A stretch of DNA of 64,000 nt. Origin: Atherix ibis. Taxonomy: Eukaryota > Arthropoda > Insecta > Diptera > Athericidae. Where the stretch lies: positions 1,963,773-2,027,772 of the forward strand of contig CATQJD010000001.1 of assembly GCA_958298945.1 (NCBI GenBank), read 5' to 3'. A program made the position numbers and the translations under genes. A model generated the notes under the pieces. That model had not been told where the DNA came from. It did not search any database and was given only the letters and a program-made list of their open reading frames with translations. Each line of letters opens with the position of its first letter. Within the stretch, counting starts at the first letter, position 1. Of this stretch, positions 32,536 through 43,559 are shown one piece after another.

Positions 32536-32552
32536 CCCCCCCCCCCCCCCCC
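32536..32552 (+). repeat. Run of 17 C
   Basis: A mononucleotide C tract in otherwise AT-rich DNA, 60 bases after the polypyrimidine tract. Its length is prone to sequencing error. Confidence 0.9.
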
Positions 32553-32559
32553 ACAATCT

Positions 32560-33390
32560 GCACATAAAGCTAGCATCAAGCTTGCCCAGCTGAGACGTGT
32601 GCTCTCTGAGTAGAGTAAGTTCATAAAATTTTTGTTAACTAAATATTTAATACCTCCCCATGCCAGTCCAACACCCGGAAAAAAAAACACCTTTAAGTTT
32701 TTGTTTTAGTTTTTTTTCCTTTCAAAAACTATAACAAATGGCGGCCAACTTCTCCCTGTCTTGACTCTTCATTGGCTACCATCTTGCGATATATAACAAA
32801 GCAATGCCCGATATAGAACCAAGTTGATTTATAGCGAATTTGTAGTTCTTGAGAATGCGAAACTTGGCTATGAGCTGGTTAGTCAACTCGGCTATAAAGA
32901 AACAGATTTGTTCAGCTTCATACGCATCATAATTACCCCACTTGGCTCTTTAAGTTTTGCGATTGTTTCTTTTGACTCGAATCCTCAGAGGAATCAACCA
33001 CGAGAATTTGTGGATCTGGCTGATAGCTAGCTATCCTATTCGGTTGACACTGAAGTCCTTATTTAATTCTTCATCCTTTAAAATCCTTCTTTTACCCAAC
33101 GTGAAATATTTTTATTGAAGTTTGCCGCGATACGGTAATGATCTTTCCAAGGACCGAGAATGTTGTGGATGGAGGTAACCTTGAATAATCATCTATAAAT
33201 AAATATTTTATTAATTTCTATCTAAATTGTAAACTACAATTTCTTTTTCAAAATTTTATCTAAACTTAAATTTATTAAAATATAATTTTTATTTAGGAAC
33301 TTTTGGGAATCCATAACCGGAGATTACCAGGTTTTGTTTTATTTCTTATTAATAGCTAAAAAAATTACTGTTTTTACGAACTTTCAGCAT
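32560..33390. other. No recognised gene
   Basis: The frame at 32824-33030 shows no motif I recognise. The text ggctctttaag to gctagctatcc (32945-33035) is less AT-rich than its surroundings. Confidence 0.4.
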
Positions 33391-33394
33391 AGAT

Positions 33395-33548
33395 ATATAC
33401 AAAACGCCATAGGAGATGGCACTTTTGAATCATTTCCTATGGCGTTTTGTATATAAAAGAAGACACTTTGAACTTCTTTTATTTAAATAAAAGAAGTTCA
33501 AAGTGTCTTCTTTTATATACAAAACGCCATAGGAAATGGTTCAAAAGT
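33395..33548. repeat. 128-bp near-perfect palindrome plus a third arm
   Basis: Bases 33421-33484 pair with 33485-33548 with a single mismatch and no loop (centre attt|aaat). The outer 24-bp segment containing acaaaacgccatagga occurs a third time at 33395-33418, in the same orientation as the right arm. So one motif is present three times, as forward, reverse, forward. Confidence 0.92.
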
Positions 33549-34140
33549 ATTTTTACTAATTTAATTTTTTTTCATAGATTTTACAAATTATTCATACAGT
33601 AAAAAAACCTTTTTAGGCTTTGCCCGGCCGAAGTTAATACTTTTAAAATAACTATTATTACTGTAAATTTCAACCTACAGTTCAAGTAAGTTGCCAGCCG
33701 GTATAAAATGCCGAACTTACGTTTTTTATATTTAAAAGAAATTGAAAACGTAATTTTTGTGTTTAGATTTAAATGAATCATTTACGTACCATTTTGATTT
33801 AGATTTAAATTAATTTTGTCCATTTACGTGGACTTTAAGAAATTTTTTCTATACATGAATTTTCCCTCCCTTGACTTAGAATGATGGTTTGTGCTTAGGA
33901 CCTGGGCATCTATTTGCGAAAATAAGTTTTTTCAACTCTGTTCTCCCTTACTACATAAAAGTAATTCCCTTTCCTTTCTGTTTTAACTTTTTTTCTTCCT
34001 TCGTCTTCCCTGTAATAAAACACGAACTTGACACAAATAACATCTACTATTTTTTTCTGCATACAAAAAAATTAATTTTTTTTCCTATCAAACCATGATT
34101 ACATTTTTTTTCTTCCCTATATTTTTAATATATATATACT
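33549..34140. other. AT-rich stretch before the nested cluster
   Basis: No gene recognised. This may hold the LTR and leader of the gypsy element that starts by 34142, but no LTR copy could be matched. Confidence 0.4.
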
Positions 34141-34141
34141 A

Positions 34142-34630
34142 AAAAACTCAATATGTTTCGTTTACCGTCGGAAAATAAATCTGCATACAAAAGTATGGAG
34201 AAGTGCATGGTTTGTCAAGGAGAAGAATAGACCCCGGAAACGAGGCCATGCATCACCCCTTGCAGACATACATTACATCATGAATGTTTGGCTCACTGGT
34301 TACCCAAGAACCGTATATGTTCGATACGTCGGGGCATAATTTGCTTACAAGATTGTCATGAGCATTCCGGTGCATTATCTAGCGGCCATATGACCGGTTC
34401 ACAGACCAAGCGATCACCACCGACATTAAAATTACCTGTCTATATACCTATTTATGAAACCGTCCCGGAGTGTGTCCCGAAAACGAATATAATATCCCGC
34501 ACATCTTCAAGTTTGTTGGTAAATCTTCCTCCGCCTCTTTTCATTCCACATGTATTAAATTCTAGTTTCCCGCCATACGTAGCCAATTCCAATCCTCATT
34601 TATTACCACTACCAATCGCCCAAGAGTGAA
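34142..34630 (+). pseudogene. RING-like zinc domain at the start of a gypsy Gag
   Basis: From ATG at 34154 the frame begins MFRLPSENKSAYKSMEKC and shows a Cys/His arrangement typical of RING-H2 fingers: CMVC, then CITPCRHTLHHECLAHWLP, then CSIR. The spacing C-x-H-x2-H-x2-C is exact. The last Cys of the final pair is Arg (cgt, one transition from tgt). A stop codon follows GEE. After the finger comes a Pro/Ser-rich linker to 34630. RING fingers commonly recruit ubiquitin-conjugating enzymes. A role for the element is inference. The fusion to Gag is inferred from position, since the typical Gag follows at 34840. A related copy is at 51775. Confidence 0.65.
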
Positions 34631-34839
34631 CCATCTCTCAGCCACATATGCCAGTTTTATCCCCTGTACGGACTTATGTAGACCCCAGATCTAACTGTCA
34701 TAACTAACAACATAATCAATATCATCCAAATCCGCAATATCCTCAAAACCAGCAATATGAACGAGACCAATAAGAGCATCAAAGTCAATTCAGATCTCAC
34801 CAGACTACTAACTACCATTCCAGAAGAAGATCCGCCAGT

Positions 34840-35600
34840 CCTATGAAAGAACGTGGATATTAATTGGATGGAGATAAATTTGGAACAATTCATCTTCCGG
34901 CTTGAAATTCTTACCAGTAATAGATTGTATGGTGATTTCGAGAATATAGTGAAGAACTTACGCTTGATATTTAATGAGCAGTTATCAAATTATTATTGGG
35001 GATAACTGAAAAACCATCCATTACCAACACGGAAGGAACTGAAAGCTTACCTTAGAGTGGATTTCGGCTATCACGACTCCTGAACTAGTCGTGCATCAAC
35101 AGCTGCTCACCCGTATGCTGTGACCGAACGAAGTCTCTATTTATCTCATAGAGTTGATGGTACTTCGAAACAGACTGCGAAATCTGTTTCCGAAGATATT
35201 TTTCTAGAAATAGTTCAAGCGGGATTGTTGCCGTGTATTGACGCCCAAATAGTTTGGCATCCCACTTCAACTATAGACCGACTTAAAGACTATGTAAACA
35301 ACATCGAAAAGAAAAAATTGCGAAATCTATCCACGCGCGACTATTATTGTAGAGCAAGACTGGAGGAAGCAACATGGATGGACGACAAATAAACTTAGAC
35401 TGACGGTGATGATCTACAATACATGTACAGTATGGAAGCTTTGTAATCCACTTTGATGTACTGGAACTGTAACCAACCTGGACATACATACTTTGACTGC
35501 GCACAACCAACACAATACATTTTCTGGTATGGATATGGGTGGAAGGGTACTTTTAAGCCTCATTGCCCTAATTGTGTTTTGAGAAATCGATAGAAGCTTG
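34840..35600 (+). pseudogene. gypsy Gag with altered Cys knuckles
   Basis: The frame at 35120-35392 carries AVTERSLYLSHRVDGTSK, VQAGLLPCIDAQIV and LSTRDYYCRARLEEATW, which I read as a Gag capsid. Downstream in the same direction, around 35455-35585, come YWNCNQPGHTYFDCAQP and then FWYGYGWKGTFKPHCPNC. These follow the pattern of a CCHC knuckle and a second C-rich knuckle, but the first Cys is Tyr and two later Cys are Trp/Tyr. All the changes are consistent with single-base decay. Frameshifts and stops separate the parts. Confidence 0.65.
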
Positions 35601-35959
35601 AGGGTACCAAACATTCAACAGACAGAACTCGATCGGTCATAATCGGAAGAACAGTTAAAACAGACAGTACAGACAGAATGCGCAGACCACACCGAACAAC
35701 CGCGCGAGTACGAGTCCACGATCGTCTCCCCATTCACCACCACCTCAACCCGAATAGCCATATTACCCCATAAACAGCCTCTTAAACCGTATCACGTTCG
35801 CCTTAAGGAATATGAAGAGGTCAGACTGCGTATTTTAGTATCATCGCTAGAGCCTGGAAGCAGAAATCTATATATAAATCTCCTTAATATACCTCGCATA
35901 CTCAGGTGCGCTACAAAAATAATGCGATTTTTTGGAGCCCGATTAACCTTGCTAAGACT

Positions 35960-36100
35960 GTTAGCTACGCTTATGACCTATTCTATCACAACCTAACAAT
36001 ATTGTTAGATAGCGGAGCTCGCGTCAGTATTATGGGTAATGGAGCCGAAATCATTTTAGATGTCAGCTAAAAATTATACAAAGGATCCTCCAAAAACATT
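35960..36100 (+). pseudogene. gypsy aspartic protease
   Basis: The frame reads NLTILLDSGARVSIMGNGAE. LLDSGA with a following VS.MG is the active-site turn of retroelement aspartic proteases, and the catalytic Asp is present. The region continues ILGSITAPVTYW and FYIVPNLTQELYLEIDF to about 36235, the flap and C-terminal strands, with a stop between. Confidence 0.75.
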
Positions 36101-36235
36101 GAAGTTGCGAATTCTGTATAACAGAGGATATTAGGCAGCATTACTGCTCCTGTAACGTACTGGGAAATTACAAAACCTCTGACGTTTTATATAGTTCCGA
36201 ACTTGACGCAGGAGTTATATTTAGAAATCGATTTT

Positions 36236-36615
36236 TAGGAAGCATTTGGATTGGTACTATACATTATAGGAGTCGCCTCTTCCGACTTGAAGGATGACGA
36301 GAGGGAAACAAATCAACATACTCTAGCCCAAAATCATAAATTGAAGTTACAATCAATAAAAATAACTTTACCGTCCTACCACATCTTAGGATTGGGCAGA
36401 ACAGGTTTCATAGAGCACAGAATCGATGTTAGTTCAGCCACGCCCATTAAAGAAAGGTTTTATACAGTATCACCTGCAGTCCTAAAATTAATGGATGATG
36501 AAATCTAGAGGATGATACAATATTATTAGAAGTTATAGAAGAAAGTGAAAGTGTTTGGAGTTCAAAGACGCCATTTGGCAAATACCACTGGAACAAGCAT
36601 CTCCATAAAAAAACT
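36236..36615 (+). pseudogene. gypsy RT start, left of the copia insertion
   Basis: The frame at 36251-36508 ends GRTGFIEHRIDVSSATPIK and RFYTVSPAVLKLMDDEI, the standard run-in to a gypsy RT. Next come EVIEESESVWSS and, in a shifted frame, FKDAIWQIPLEQAS. The second block normally lies many residues after the first, so about 60-70 codons including part of the fingers are deleted. The copia insertion interrupts the sequence directly after this. Confidence 0.8.
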
Positions 36616-36837
36616 TATTGAAATATGCATTTTTAAAAAAAAGCATGTCAACACTTTAGCCAGTGCAGGTTCGTTCTGTCATGTTGAAGTGTCAAACAGT
36701 CAGTCCAGTTGGAACATTCAAGCAAACAACGTATAAATAAAATCGCTCCATAAAAGCGCGCATTTTTTAGTCATAAATCGTTTTGTTTTTTCCATTTTGT
36801 CTATATTATTTACTGCGTACATATTGGAAATCCAATA
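36616..36837 (+). repeat. copia 5' LTR
   Basis: 222 bp. It includes tgtcaacactttagccagtgc at 36646, a TATA-like tataaataaaat near 36733, and the end ggaaatccaata. It matches 45001-45225 along its whole length. Confidence 0.92.
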
Positions 36838-36852
36838 GGTTATGGGCCCAGT
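36838..36852 (+). promoter_or_regulatory. copia primer-binding site
   Basis: ggttatgggcccagt directly follows the LTR. This resembles the copia primer site, which pairs with an internal part of initiator tRNA-Met instead of a tRNA 3' end. Confidence 0.8.
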
Positions 36853-37263
36853 GAGCTTAAATAGTTGGAAAATTGAAAAACATTAAAATAAAAAACATTG
36901 AGTCACAACGTCGATATTGTGTAAAGTTTTTTAATTGTTTTTTTTAAAATAATAAGCAAAGTAGTTTCTGGACTCTGTTAAGGTGAATAAAAGTTGGAAA
37001 AATACCGTTAATATTTATAGTTGATATAAAAAAATAAACATCGTCGTATGTGTTTTTTGCACTATTGACTTCATCGTCGTATGAAACTAGTGAATTTCGC
37101 AACAGTGTGCAAGCATTGCCGCATGGTGTTGACAATTAACAGCGCGTGCACAACCGTCGATCGTCGTCATCGAATTCCGAGAACAGATTAAATAAGCAGC
37201 GGCTAATTTTCGTCTGTGTTAAACAAAGTTTTTTGTTCGTTTTTCAACTGAAAGTATTTCATC

Positions 37264-37557
37264 ATGGGTGACAAAGAAGATAACAATTTTACCGGTCACA
37301 TTTTGAAAAATGCGTCGACTTATAAATTGTGAAAATTTCAAATCACTGCGAATATGAAATCTCGTGGTTTAACCGATAATATTGAGGATAAGAAAGAAGC
37401 CCGCAAAATAATATGAAAGGAGCAAATTTGATCGAAATGAAGGAAAGGCCGTGAATGCAATCATTCAATCCATTGATGCTGACAACGCAAATCTCGTTTT
37501 GAATTGTAAATCAGCAAAAACAATGATGAATCAGCTTTACAGCGTTTATGAAAAGAA
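37264..37557 (+). pseudogene. copia Gag, 5' portion before the LINE
   Basis: The frame starts MGDKEDNNFTGHIL, contains a stop after STYKL, and continues AVNAIIQSIDADNANLVLN then KTMMNQLYSVYEKK. This is the UBN2-type Gag region typical of copia elements. It stops at the LINE insertion and resumes at 41590, where the first bases duplicate its last 12. Confidence 0.85.
37546..37557 (+). repeat. Left target-site duplication of the LINE
   Basis: ttatgaaaagaa, repeated exactly at 41590-41601 after the LINE A-tail. Confidence 0.9.
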
Positions 37558-37736
37558 GAGTCAGACAGGTTAAATGTTGCTTCTCTGTTGTGTTGTGGAA
37601 GTAATAGAACATATAATCTATAACAATATTGACTTTTACTTAAATTACCTGTAGTTAATTTTGTAGACGTTAAATAAGTGACATACAAAATAAAAATAAA
37701 AAACTGTTAAGAAATTGTTTACCATCGATTCGAAGA

Positions 37737-39040
37737 TGTCTCTTCGAAGGATGGAAATTTCGGAGGACGACACGATAGTTCCGGACGGGGATGTCAAAAT
37801 GTTCGGCGAGCTTCTTGCCGATAAGAAAAAGCTAGGCACGGACATAACGGCCTTTTTGAAAATGGTTGGCATTCACTTCAACCTTGAAAAAGAAATTGAA
37901 GACGTGAGCTTCCTTACTGCAAAGAAAAGCGAGAACGTGGCAAATAATGACGCTTCTCTGACAGAAGCTAGCAAATTTATTGCAGAGCCAATTAAGCCGC
38001 CAAAGAAGGCTAAAAAGGTAAAGGCACCGATAGCTTCGGGTTCTATACCTCCAGTGAGCCAAAATCGGTTTAGTCTGCTCGAAGAAGCCACTTTGCCAAA
38101 ACCTTTAACCACTACAAGCAGGATTGCAAAAGCAAGCACCTTGGCTCCGGTGAAAATTCATATACCTCCGATCACGGGTCGAGGTTTAAATAATAACGCC
38201 ATCATCAAAGAGATGAAGACGCTAGCCAGAGCGCCCGGTTATAAAATAACCAATAACAACGGCAAGGCAATTATTAAGCCGGAGACATTAGAAGATCGAA
38301 GGCCCATTTTAAAACAAAATTCGCAAAAGAAATCAATGTCCAATCGGACATATTCTTGGTGCAGTTGGCTCCAGGACACCAGCCATTCAGTGTCACAATA
38401 ATGTCCATCAAAAATTCTCCATCAAACAATAACATGGGAAAAGCTAAGGAGAAGTGGCCCACTTCAATGCCACAGATGTCAACAGTTTGGACATGCAGCA
38501 GCAAACTGTTTTTATAAATTTGTCTGCGTGAAATGCGGGCAAAATCACATGCCCAAGGCTTGCCGCCCACGAGACAACGACAAGTCTGGTGATCCGTTTT
38601 GCGCCAACTGTGGACAACACGACCACCCAGCGAACCAAATAGGTTGTTCCTTCTACAAGGAAATTATTGCGGCAAAGGAACTCAGGCAACAATCCATAAT
38701 TCAACAGCGGAAGGACAGACTGAACTTTGTGCACCAGTCAATTAATAACACTGTCAGGACTGGAGTATCCTTCGCAAGCATCCTACGAGGAGCACCAATC
38801 TCGAACGCTGTATTGACAGAAAGGGCAGCCACCAGATCTGAAGAATTAACTCAGCCATCGCCCATGGAAGAATTCTTTTCGGAGGCTTCAATATTATTTA
38901 GTGTAGACATGCCTGGTCTAATCACCGAGGTAAGTCAATTTATGAAATCATATAAAACACTTTCCTCTTTTGCAGATCGACAGGTTGCATACTTGCATTT
39001 CCTTGGAAAAGTATGCAAATGATGCTGCTTGTACTGAAGA
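37737..39040 (+). pseudogene. LINE ORF1 nucleic-acid-binding protein, frameshifted
   Basis: ORF1 proteins of jockey-type LINEs bind element RNA and carry Cys knuckles. The first frame, from MSLRRMEISEDDTIVPDG (37737) to 38401, has a Lys-rich stretch (KPPKKAKKVKAPI). After a frameshift near 38330 the second frame (to 39022) carries three knuckles in order: CHRCQQFGHAAANC, CVKCGQNHMPKAC and CANCGQHDHPANQIGC, all with full Cys-Cys-His-Cys residues. It goes on KEIIAAKELRQQ and TGVSFASILRG. Apart from the frameshift the protein is well preserved. Confidence 0.88.
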
Positions 39041-39267
39041 ATTCATATAACACAGCGATGGAATCATCATCATGAGAAACTACACCATCGTGCCAGCCAA
39101 GAACAGCAGTCCAGCGTAGTTTATTACATACTGCGGATTCAAAAGGAGCAAAACAACCCGGCTAGGATTCATATAGAAAGACAACATTTGGAATTATTAG
39201 CAAGTAAGAATAATTTAAGATACACCCTACCCATGATATTTGTAAGCCTTCTCTACCATACTCCATT

Positions 39268-39933
39268 ATGACGTGCTCTCTAAATATCATAGCACTTAAC
39301 GTGCGGTCTATCGTTGGCCTGTAAAAAAGAGTCGAACTCTATCAGTTCATTCAAAACCACCTGGCCGACTTCTATTTCATTAAAGAAACTCACCTGAATT
39401 TGAAGCATAAACTTTCACTTCCGCGGTATCATTGCATTCGCAATGGCTCAATCTTTTCATAAAATATCCAATATAGTAACTTGGTTAACTTCAGCTCAAA
39501 TAATACCTGCACCACTTGTGTTCTTACGCGATGTCACGTGAACAATTCGGGTATTAAAAATATAGCATTAGTTTCATGTTATATTGCCTGCAAGTGTTCA
39601 CCCGTTGAAATTAAGGACCTGTTCGAATTCTTACAAGATCTCATCAGAAAAGGATATGAGGTAATCATGGGAGGGGATTTTAACGCCAGACACACCTCAT
39701 GGGGAGATTCTATCCGTAACTCTTCCGGTATCTGTATTCAAAATTTGCTCGCAAGTATCTCCACATTACAGGTAATTACACATTCTGGTCCTACCAGATC
39801 TAGTAGCTTATCTGTAGTCGATCTGTTTTTCGTTTCAAGTTGTTTAATTAATCCTTATTCTTCGAACATTACTTGTTCAACTCTCGACTTTCATTCAAAC
39901 CATTATCCAATACTTATGCAAATTAAACTTTGA
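39268..39933 (+). pseudogene. LINE ORF2 endonuclease domain
   Basis: The start reads MTCSLNIIALNVRSIVGL then a stop, and FIKETHLNLKHK follows. The frame from 39481 carries VIMGGDFNARHTSWGD and VVDLFFVSS, the apurinic-type endonuclease that nicks the target DNA. At its end DFHSNHYPIL has Asn where the catalytic SDH motif has Asp. The 33-bp tandem duplication at 39926-39986 shifts the frame just after. Confidence 0.85.
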
Positions 39934-39986
39934 ATATACCGAGTTAAAATCTCAATTCAACTTTGAATATACCGAGTTAAAATCTT
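39926..39986 (+). repeat. 33-bp tandem duplication in ORF2
   Basis: aactttgaatataccgagtt is repeated 33 bases apart. The intervening aaaatctcaattc marks the junction. It falls at the end of the endonuclease coding region. Confidence 0.9.
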
Positions 39987-40036
39987 TCACGTCGTATAAG
40001 AACACGAACTGGAAAGAATTTAGTCACGATGTAGAT

Positions 40037-41470
40037 TTGGCCATATCTCACGGAATGAATGTTCCTTGTTTCAAGAATATAACCAACCAAGAAATTGATT
40101 TCCATATAGAAACCTTTAGCCAAATTATCTCGGATGTATTTCATAAACATTCAAGGCAACTGCCTAATATAAGCCATGGATTTGACTCTCTCCCCAAGGA
40201 CATTCAAAAAATGTATTGGTTGACAAATCGTTGGGTAAGGGAAATGAAACGCATTTTTCGGAGAGAATTAAACGCTACATCTTCAGATTATCGTCTCTTA
40301 AAGGCACAGGTTAACTGCATATCAACTATAATACGCAATAAAGTTAACAAACATTTTAATGACCAATTTTCTGAACGACTTTCAAAAGTACGTCCAGGTC
40401 CTGATGTCAAGCAGCTTAACGCAATCACCGGCCGAAAGTCTCTCAATAAAGTAGCAGTCACCGATAATAACGACCGCAAAATAAAAGGAGGTCCAATTAA
40501 TATATCTAAAAACTGCCTCGTTTTATAAAGATCTTTACAACTCTAGTTCAAGCTCACCTCTACAAACTCATGTAAACGATCAGGTCGACAGTTTTTTATC
40601 AAACTCCCCATCTTATATTACAAAATTCAGCACCGATAAAAGTGCAAGCAATCCCAGCTCTCTAGATATGTTTATATCCGAAAACACACTCTATTCTATA
40701 ATAAAATCTTTAAATAATAAAAAGTCTGCTGGCATCGATAATATATCGAATTTTATGCTGCGAAAGATTCCGAAAAAGAGTTTGAGTCCCTTAGTTGCAA
40801 TAATTAATCACTGCATCAACAATTTCTACTTCCCTAAAGCCTGGAAGATAGGCATAATCTTTAATATTCCGAAAACTCAAGGTAGAGCAGCCATCCAACA
40901 ACATCGACCTATATCTCTTCTTCCCTGTTTGGGATTTTTACGATAAGGTAAATTCGAATTTCGGAAAGGGCACTCAACTTTGGATGCGCTTTTTCTACTA
41001 CATAGTGAGATCACAACTGGGTTAAACCATTAAGAGTCAACAGTTGCTTGTTCCCTAGATATTACCAAAGCCTTTGACTCAGTTTGGCATAAGGGACTAG
41101 TGCACAAACTATGTAAACTTAATGTCCCTCCATATTTTACGCTGCTGCTGCACTCATTTCTTCAGGGTAGATCATCTTGCGTCAGATATCAGAACAGGAC
41201 TTCCGAATTCTTTAAAATAGGTAAAGGAGTTCCACAAGGCTCGGTATTAGGTCCCTTGCAATATATACTGCAGACATACCAACAGCCGCAAAAGCACAAA
41301 TGATATTATATGCAGACGACATTCTTATTTATGCCAAAAGCAAATAACCAAAATTAGCTCTAAAGAGAACGCAAGAGCTTCTTTTTGAAATTATAAATTA
41401 TTATGATGACTGTAACTTATCAGTCAATCTTAATAAGTCCAATTTAATCTGTTTCCGTAATCCAAAGCAT
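40037..41470 (+). pseudogene. LINE ORF2 reverse transcriptase
   Basis: The frame at 40037-40528 is the spacer before RT (ERLSKVRPGPDVKQLNAITG). RT begins about 40668 with LNNKKSAGIDNISNFMLRK and HRPISLLP. The palm motif DITKAFDSVWHKG (about 41060) keeps its catalytic Asp. Then follow GVPQGSVLGPL (41230) and, in another frame, LYADDILIYAK (about 41303) with both Asp residues. Frameshifts occur near 40945, 41030 and 41270. The thumb and C-terminus are missing before the A-tail. Confidence 0.88.
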
Positions 41471-41589
41471 GTGCAGATATATAAGCAAAGGATGTACAGA
41501 GCATGTGTCAGCTCTAAGCTTTAAATACCATGTAAATATGTAGAAGTAATATGGAAATAATAAATGCTCCACTTAAATGAAAAAAAAAA

Positions 41590-42066
41590 TTATGAAAAGA
41601 ATTCCAAAATTCGTGCAATGATTTTATATGAGGAGTATTTTACAGCAAAAAGGCGTGATGATGAAAGGGTAGCAGCGTATATCTCACGTTTGAATCAATT
41701 GGCGTCTGATATTGAGAATCAAAAGGAAAAGTTAATCGACAATTTGAAAATGGCACGTATTATTGCTGGGTTAACACCAAGGTTCAACAATTACAAGACG
41801 GTATGGTACAATACTACAGCGAATCGCACACTCAATGAATTAATGTCATCATTGCAATTGGAGGAAGAAAATCTAAATCGATTGGAAAAAGAAGAAGTCA
41901 CCAATTCGAATGCAGCGTTTTCAGTGAAAACAAAGAAGAATTTCAAACCCAAAGATTCAAAGCCAAAGTCCAAAATCGATGACATAAAGAGAAAAACGAA
42001 GTGCAACGCTTAAGGTCAGAAAGGCCATTGGGCAAAAGATAAAGTATGTCCAAAGTATAAAGAATC
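41590..42066 (+). pseudogene. copia Gag, 3' portion after the LINE
   Basis: The frame resumes as NYEKNSKIRAMILYEEYF, then VAAYISRLNQLASDIEN, MARIIAGLTPRFNNYKTVW and LMSSLQLEEENLNRLE. This is the usual rest of a copia capsid. The knuckle that follows reads KTKCNA, then a stop (taa), then GQKGHWAKDKVCP, so the second Cys has become a stop codon. With the 5' part it makes one Gag, split by the LINE. Confidence 0.88.
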
Positions 42067-42129
42067 GTCGGACAAAAGCAACAAATACCACAATGAAATG
42101 TTATGGTGTTCAGTTGTGACGGTTGAACC

Positions 42130-42700
42130 AAAAGTCGAAAAATCGCATAATTGGTATGCCTATAAAGCATATGACGTTTCATCGAGAGTGGTTTCCGGAG
42201 CTACGAAAATACACGGGACCATGTAGGGTTGAAGTTGCAAACAAATGTCTTCTAAAAATCGAAGCAATCGGTACAATTATTATTGATGCGAGAGTTGACA
42301 ACCAGTGAAAGCCAGTTCGTTTGGAGTATGTGCTGTATGTTCCTGAATTAAGTAAAAATTTGTTTTCACTGGGCGTGTTGACAGATAAAGGTATCAAAGT
42401 TTTAATCGAAAAAGAGGGCTGCAAATTCATTGATAACTCAAACAAAGTTGTTGCAATCGGAAAGCGGGATGAAAAGAATCGCCTCAAGTTGGATTTTCCT
42501 TTATGCATAAATGAATATGCGAACATTGCTGTTGTTTCTCTACCACATTGGCATCGACGACTAGGTCATGTCAACGTCGGTTCGATTAAGAAAATGTGTA
42601 AGGATGGTCTAGTCACGGGCGTCGATTTGGCTGACAGCGAATATTTGTTCTGTGAGGATTGTCAATATGAAAAAATGACCAGAGCAACACATAAGCAGTC
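42130..42700 (+). pseudogene. copia protease and integrase zinc domain
   Basis: Around 42165-42215 the frame reads SSRVVSGATKIHG, the copia protease active site with Val where Asp is expected. From 42321 the frame LEYVLYVPELSKNLFSLGVL continues the protease-integrase linker. It then gives LPHWHRRLGHVNVGSIKKM and LFCEDCQYEKM, the intact His-His-Cys-Cys zinc finger of integrase. The frame closes with a stop at 42710. Confidence 0.85.
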
Positions 42701-42710
42701 CGTTAAGTGA

Positions 42711-43510
42711 GTGTCATCAAGGGGAGAATACATGTACGTAGATTTCTGCGGTTTAAGCGAAATTTATGGAATCAACGGTATGCGATATTTCATGCTAGTT
42801 AAAGATGAAGCAACCAGTTTCCGTTTCACGTATTTGTTAAAGTCACAAGACGAAGCGTACCTGAAGTCATTGGTTCACTGGTGAAAAATATGAATGGCAC
42901 GCAAATCAAATTTGTCAGATTCGATAATGGGAAAGAATTTTTTAATCGAAAAGTGTTGATCGATTTACTGCAAACCGCGGGAATACAATTTGACGGTATT
43001 ACACCGTACAATTTAAGGCTATTACACCGTACACTCCTGAGCAAAATGGTCGAATCGAACGCGATAATCGTACAGTTCAGGAGAGTACAAGAACAATGCT
43101 CATTGCGAGTGGTTTACCGAAATCACTATGGACAGAAGCGGTGCGTACAGCGATATATTTATTGAATCGCACAACAAATAGAAATTGTGTTGGTACTACG
43201 CCATATGAAAAATGGTTTAATAGAAAGCCATATTTGGGTCATATCAAGATTTTTGAAACGGAATGTTTCGTGCAAATCCCAAAGCAAACCGGTCGTAAGA
43301 AGTGGGATCCAAGAGCTCATCTGGTTGGATTCGAGTCCACAACGAAAACCTTTCGTTTGTATGATCCGGAAAGTAATAGGGTGTTCATGAGCTGTAATAT
43401 TAAGTTCAATGAGAAATCGGATAAATATGTGATTCGAGATGAATCAGAGGTCAATGATGATCGAGTAGCTGAGCAAACGAACCAAGTGGTCGAGCAAGCA
43501 ACCAAGTGAT
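42711..43510 (+). pseudogene. copia integrase core and C-terminus
   Basis: The core starts GEYMYVDFCGLSEIYG with its first Asp, then reads VRFDNGKEFFNRKVL (second Asp) and, after a small duplication of ttacaccgtaca at 42999-43031, the RT-side helix region. The frame at 43096-43509 has SGLPKSLWTEAVRTAIYLL, TTPYEKWFNRKPYLGHIKIF and PRAHLVGFESTTKTFRLYDP, which is the copia integrase C-terminal (GKGY-like) region. Several frame changes occur. Confidence 0.85.
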
Positions 43511-43559
43511 GAAGCAAACGATGATAACGAGCATTTTTTGTCGTTTGAAGAAAACTCGA

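Larger units (their letters stand above)
37558..41589 (+). mobile_element. jockey-clade non-LTR retrotransposon, 4.0 kb
   Basis: It is bounded by the 12-bp duplication ttatgaaaagaa (37546-37557 and 41590-41601) and ends in an A-run (41580-41589). It starts gagtcagacagg and has a 5' leader, ORF1 (37737-39040) and ORF2 (39268-about 41460), so its 5' end looks complete. ORF2 lacks everything after the RT YADD region, indicating an internal deletion before the 3' end. It interrupts the copia gag. Frameshifts and a 33-bp tandem duplication disable both ORFs. Confidence 0.92.

Noticed and set aside
36646..36646. First choice of copia LTR start at tgtcaacac
   Set aside because: The similarity between the LTRs extends 30 bases further left to tattgaaatat. 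Only the earlier start gives the purine tract at 45000 and the aaact duplication.
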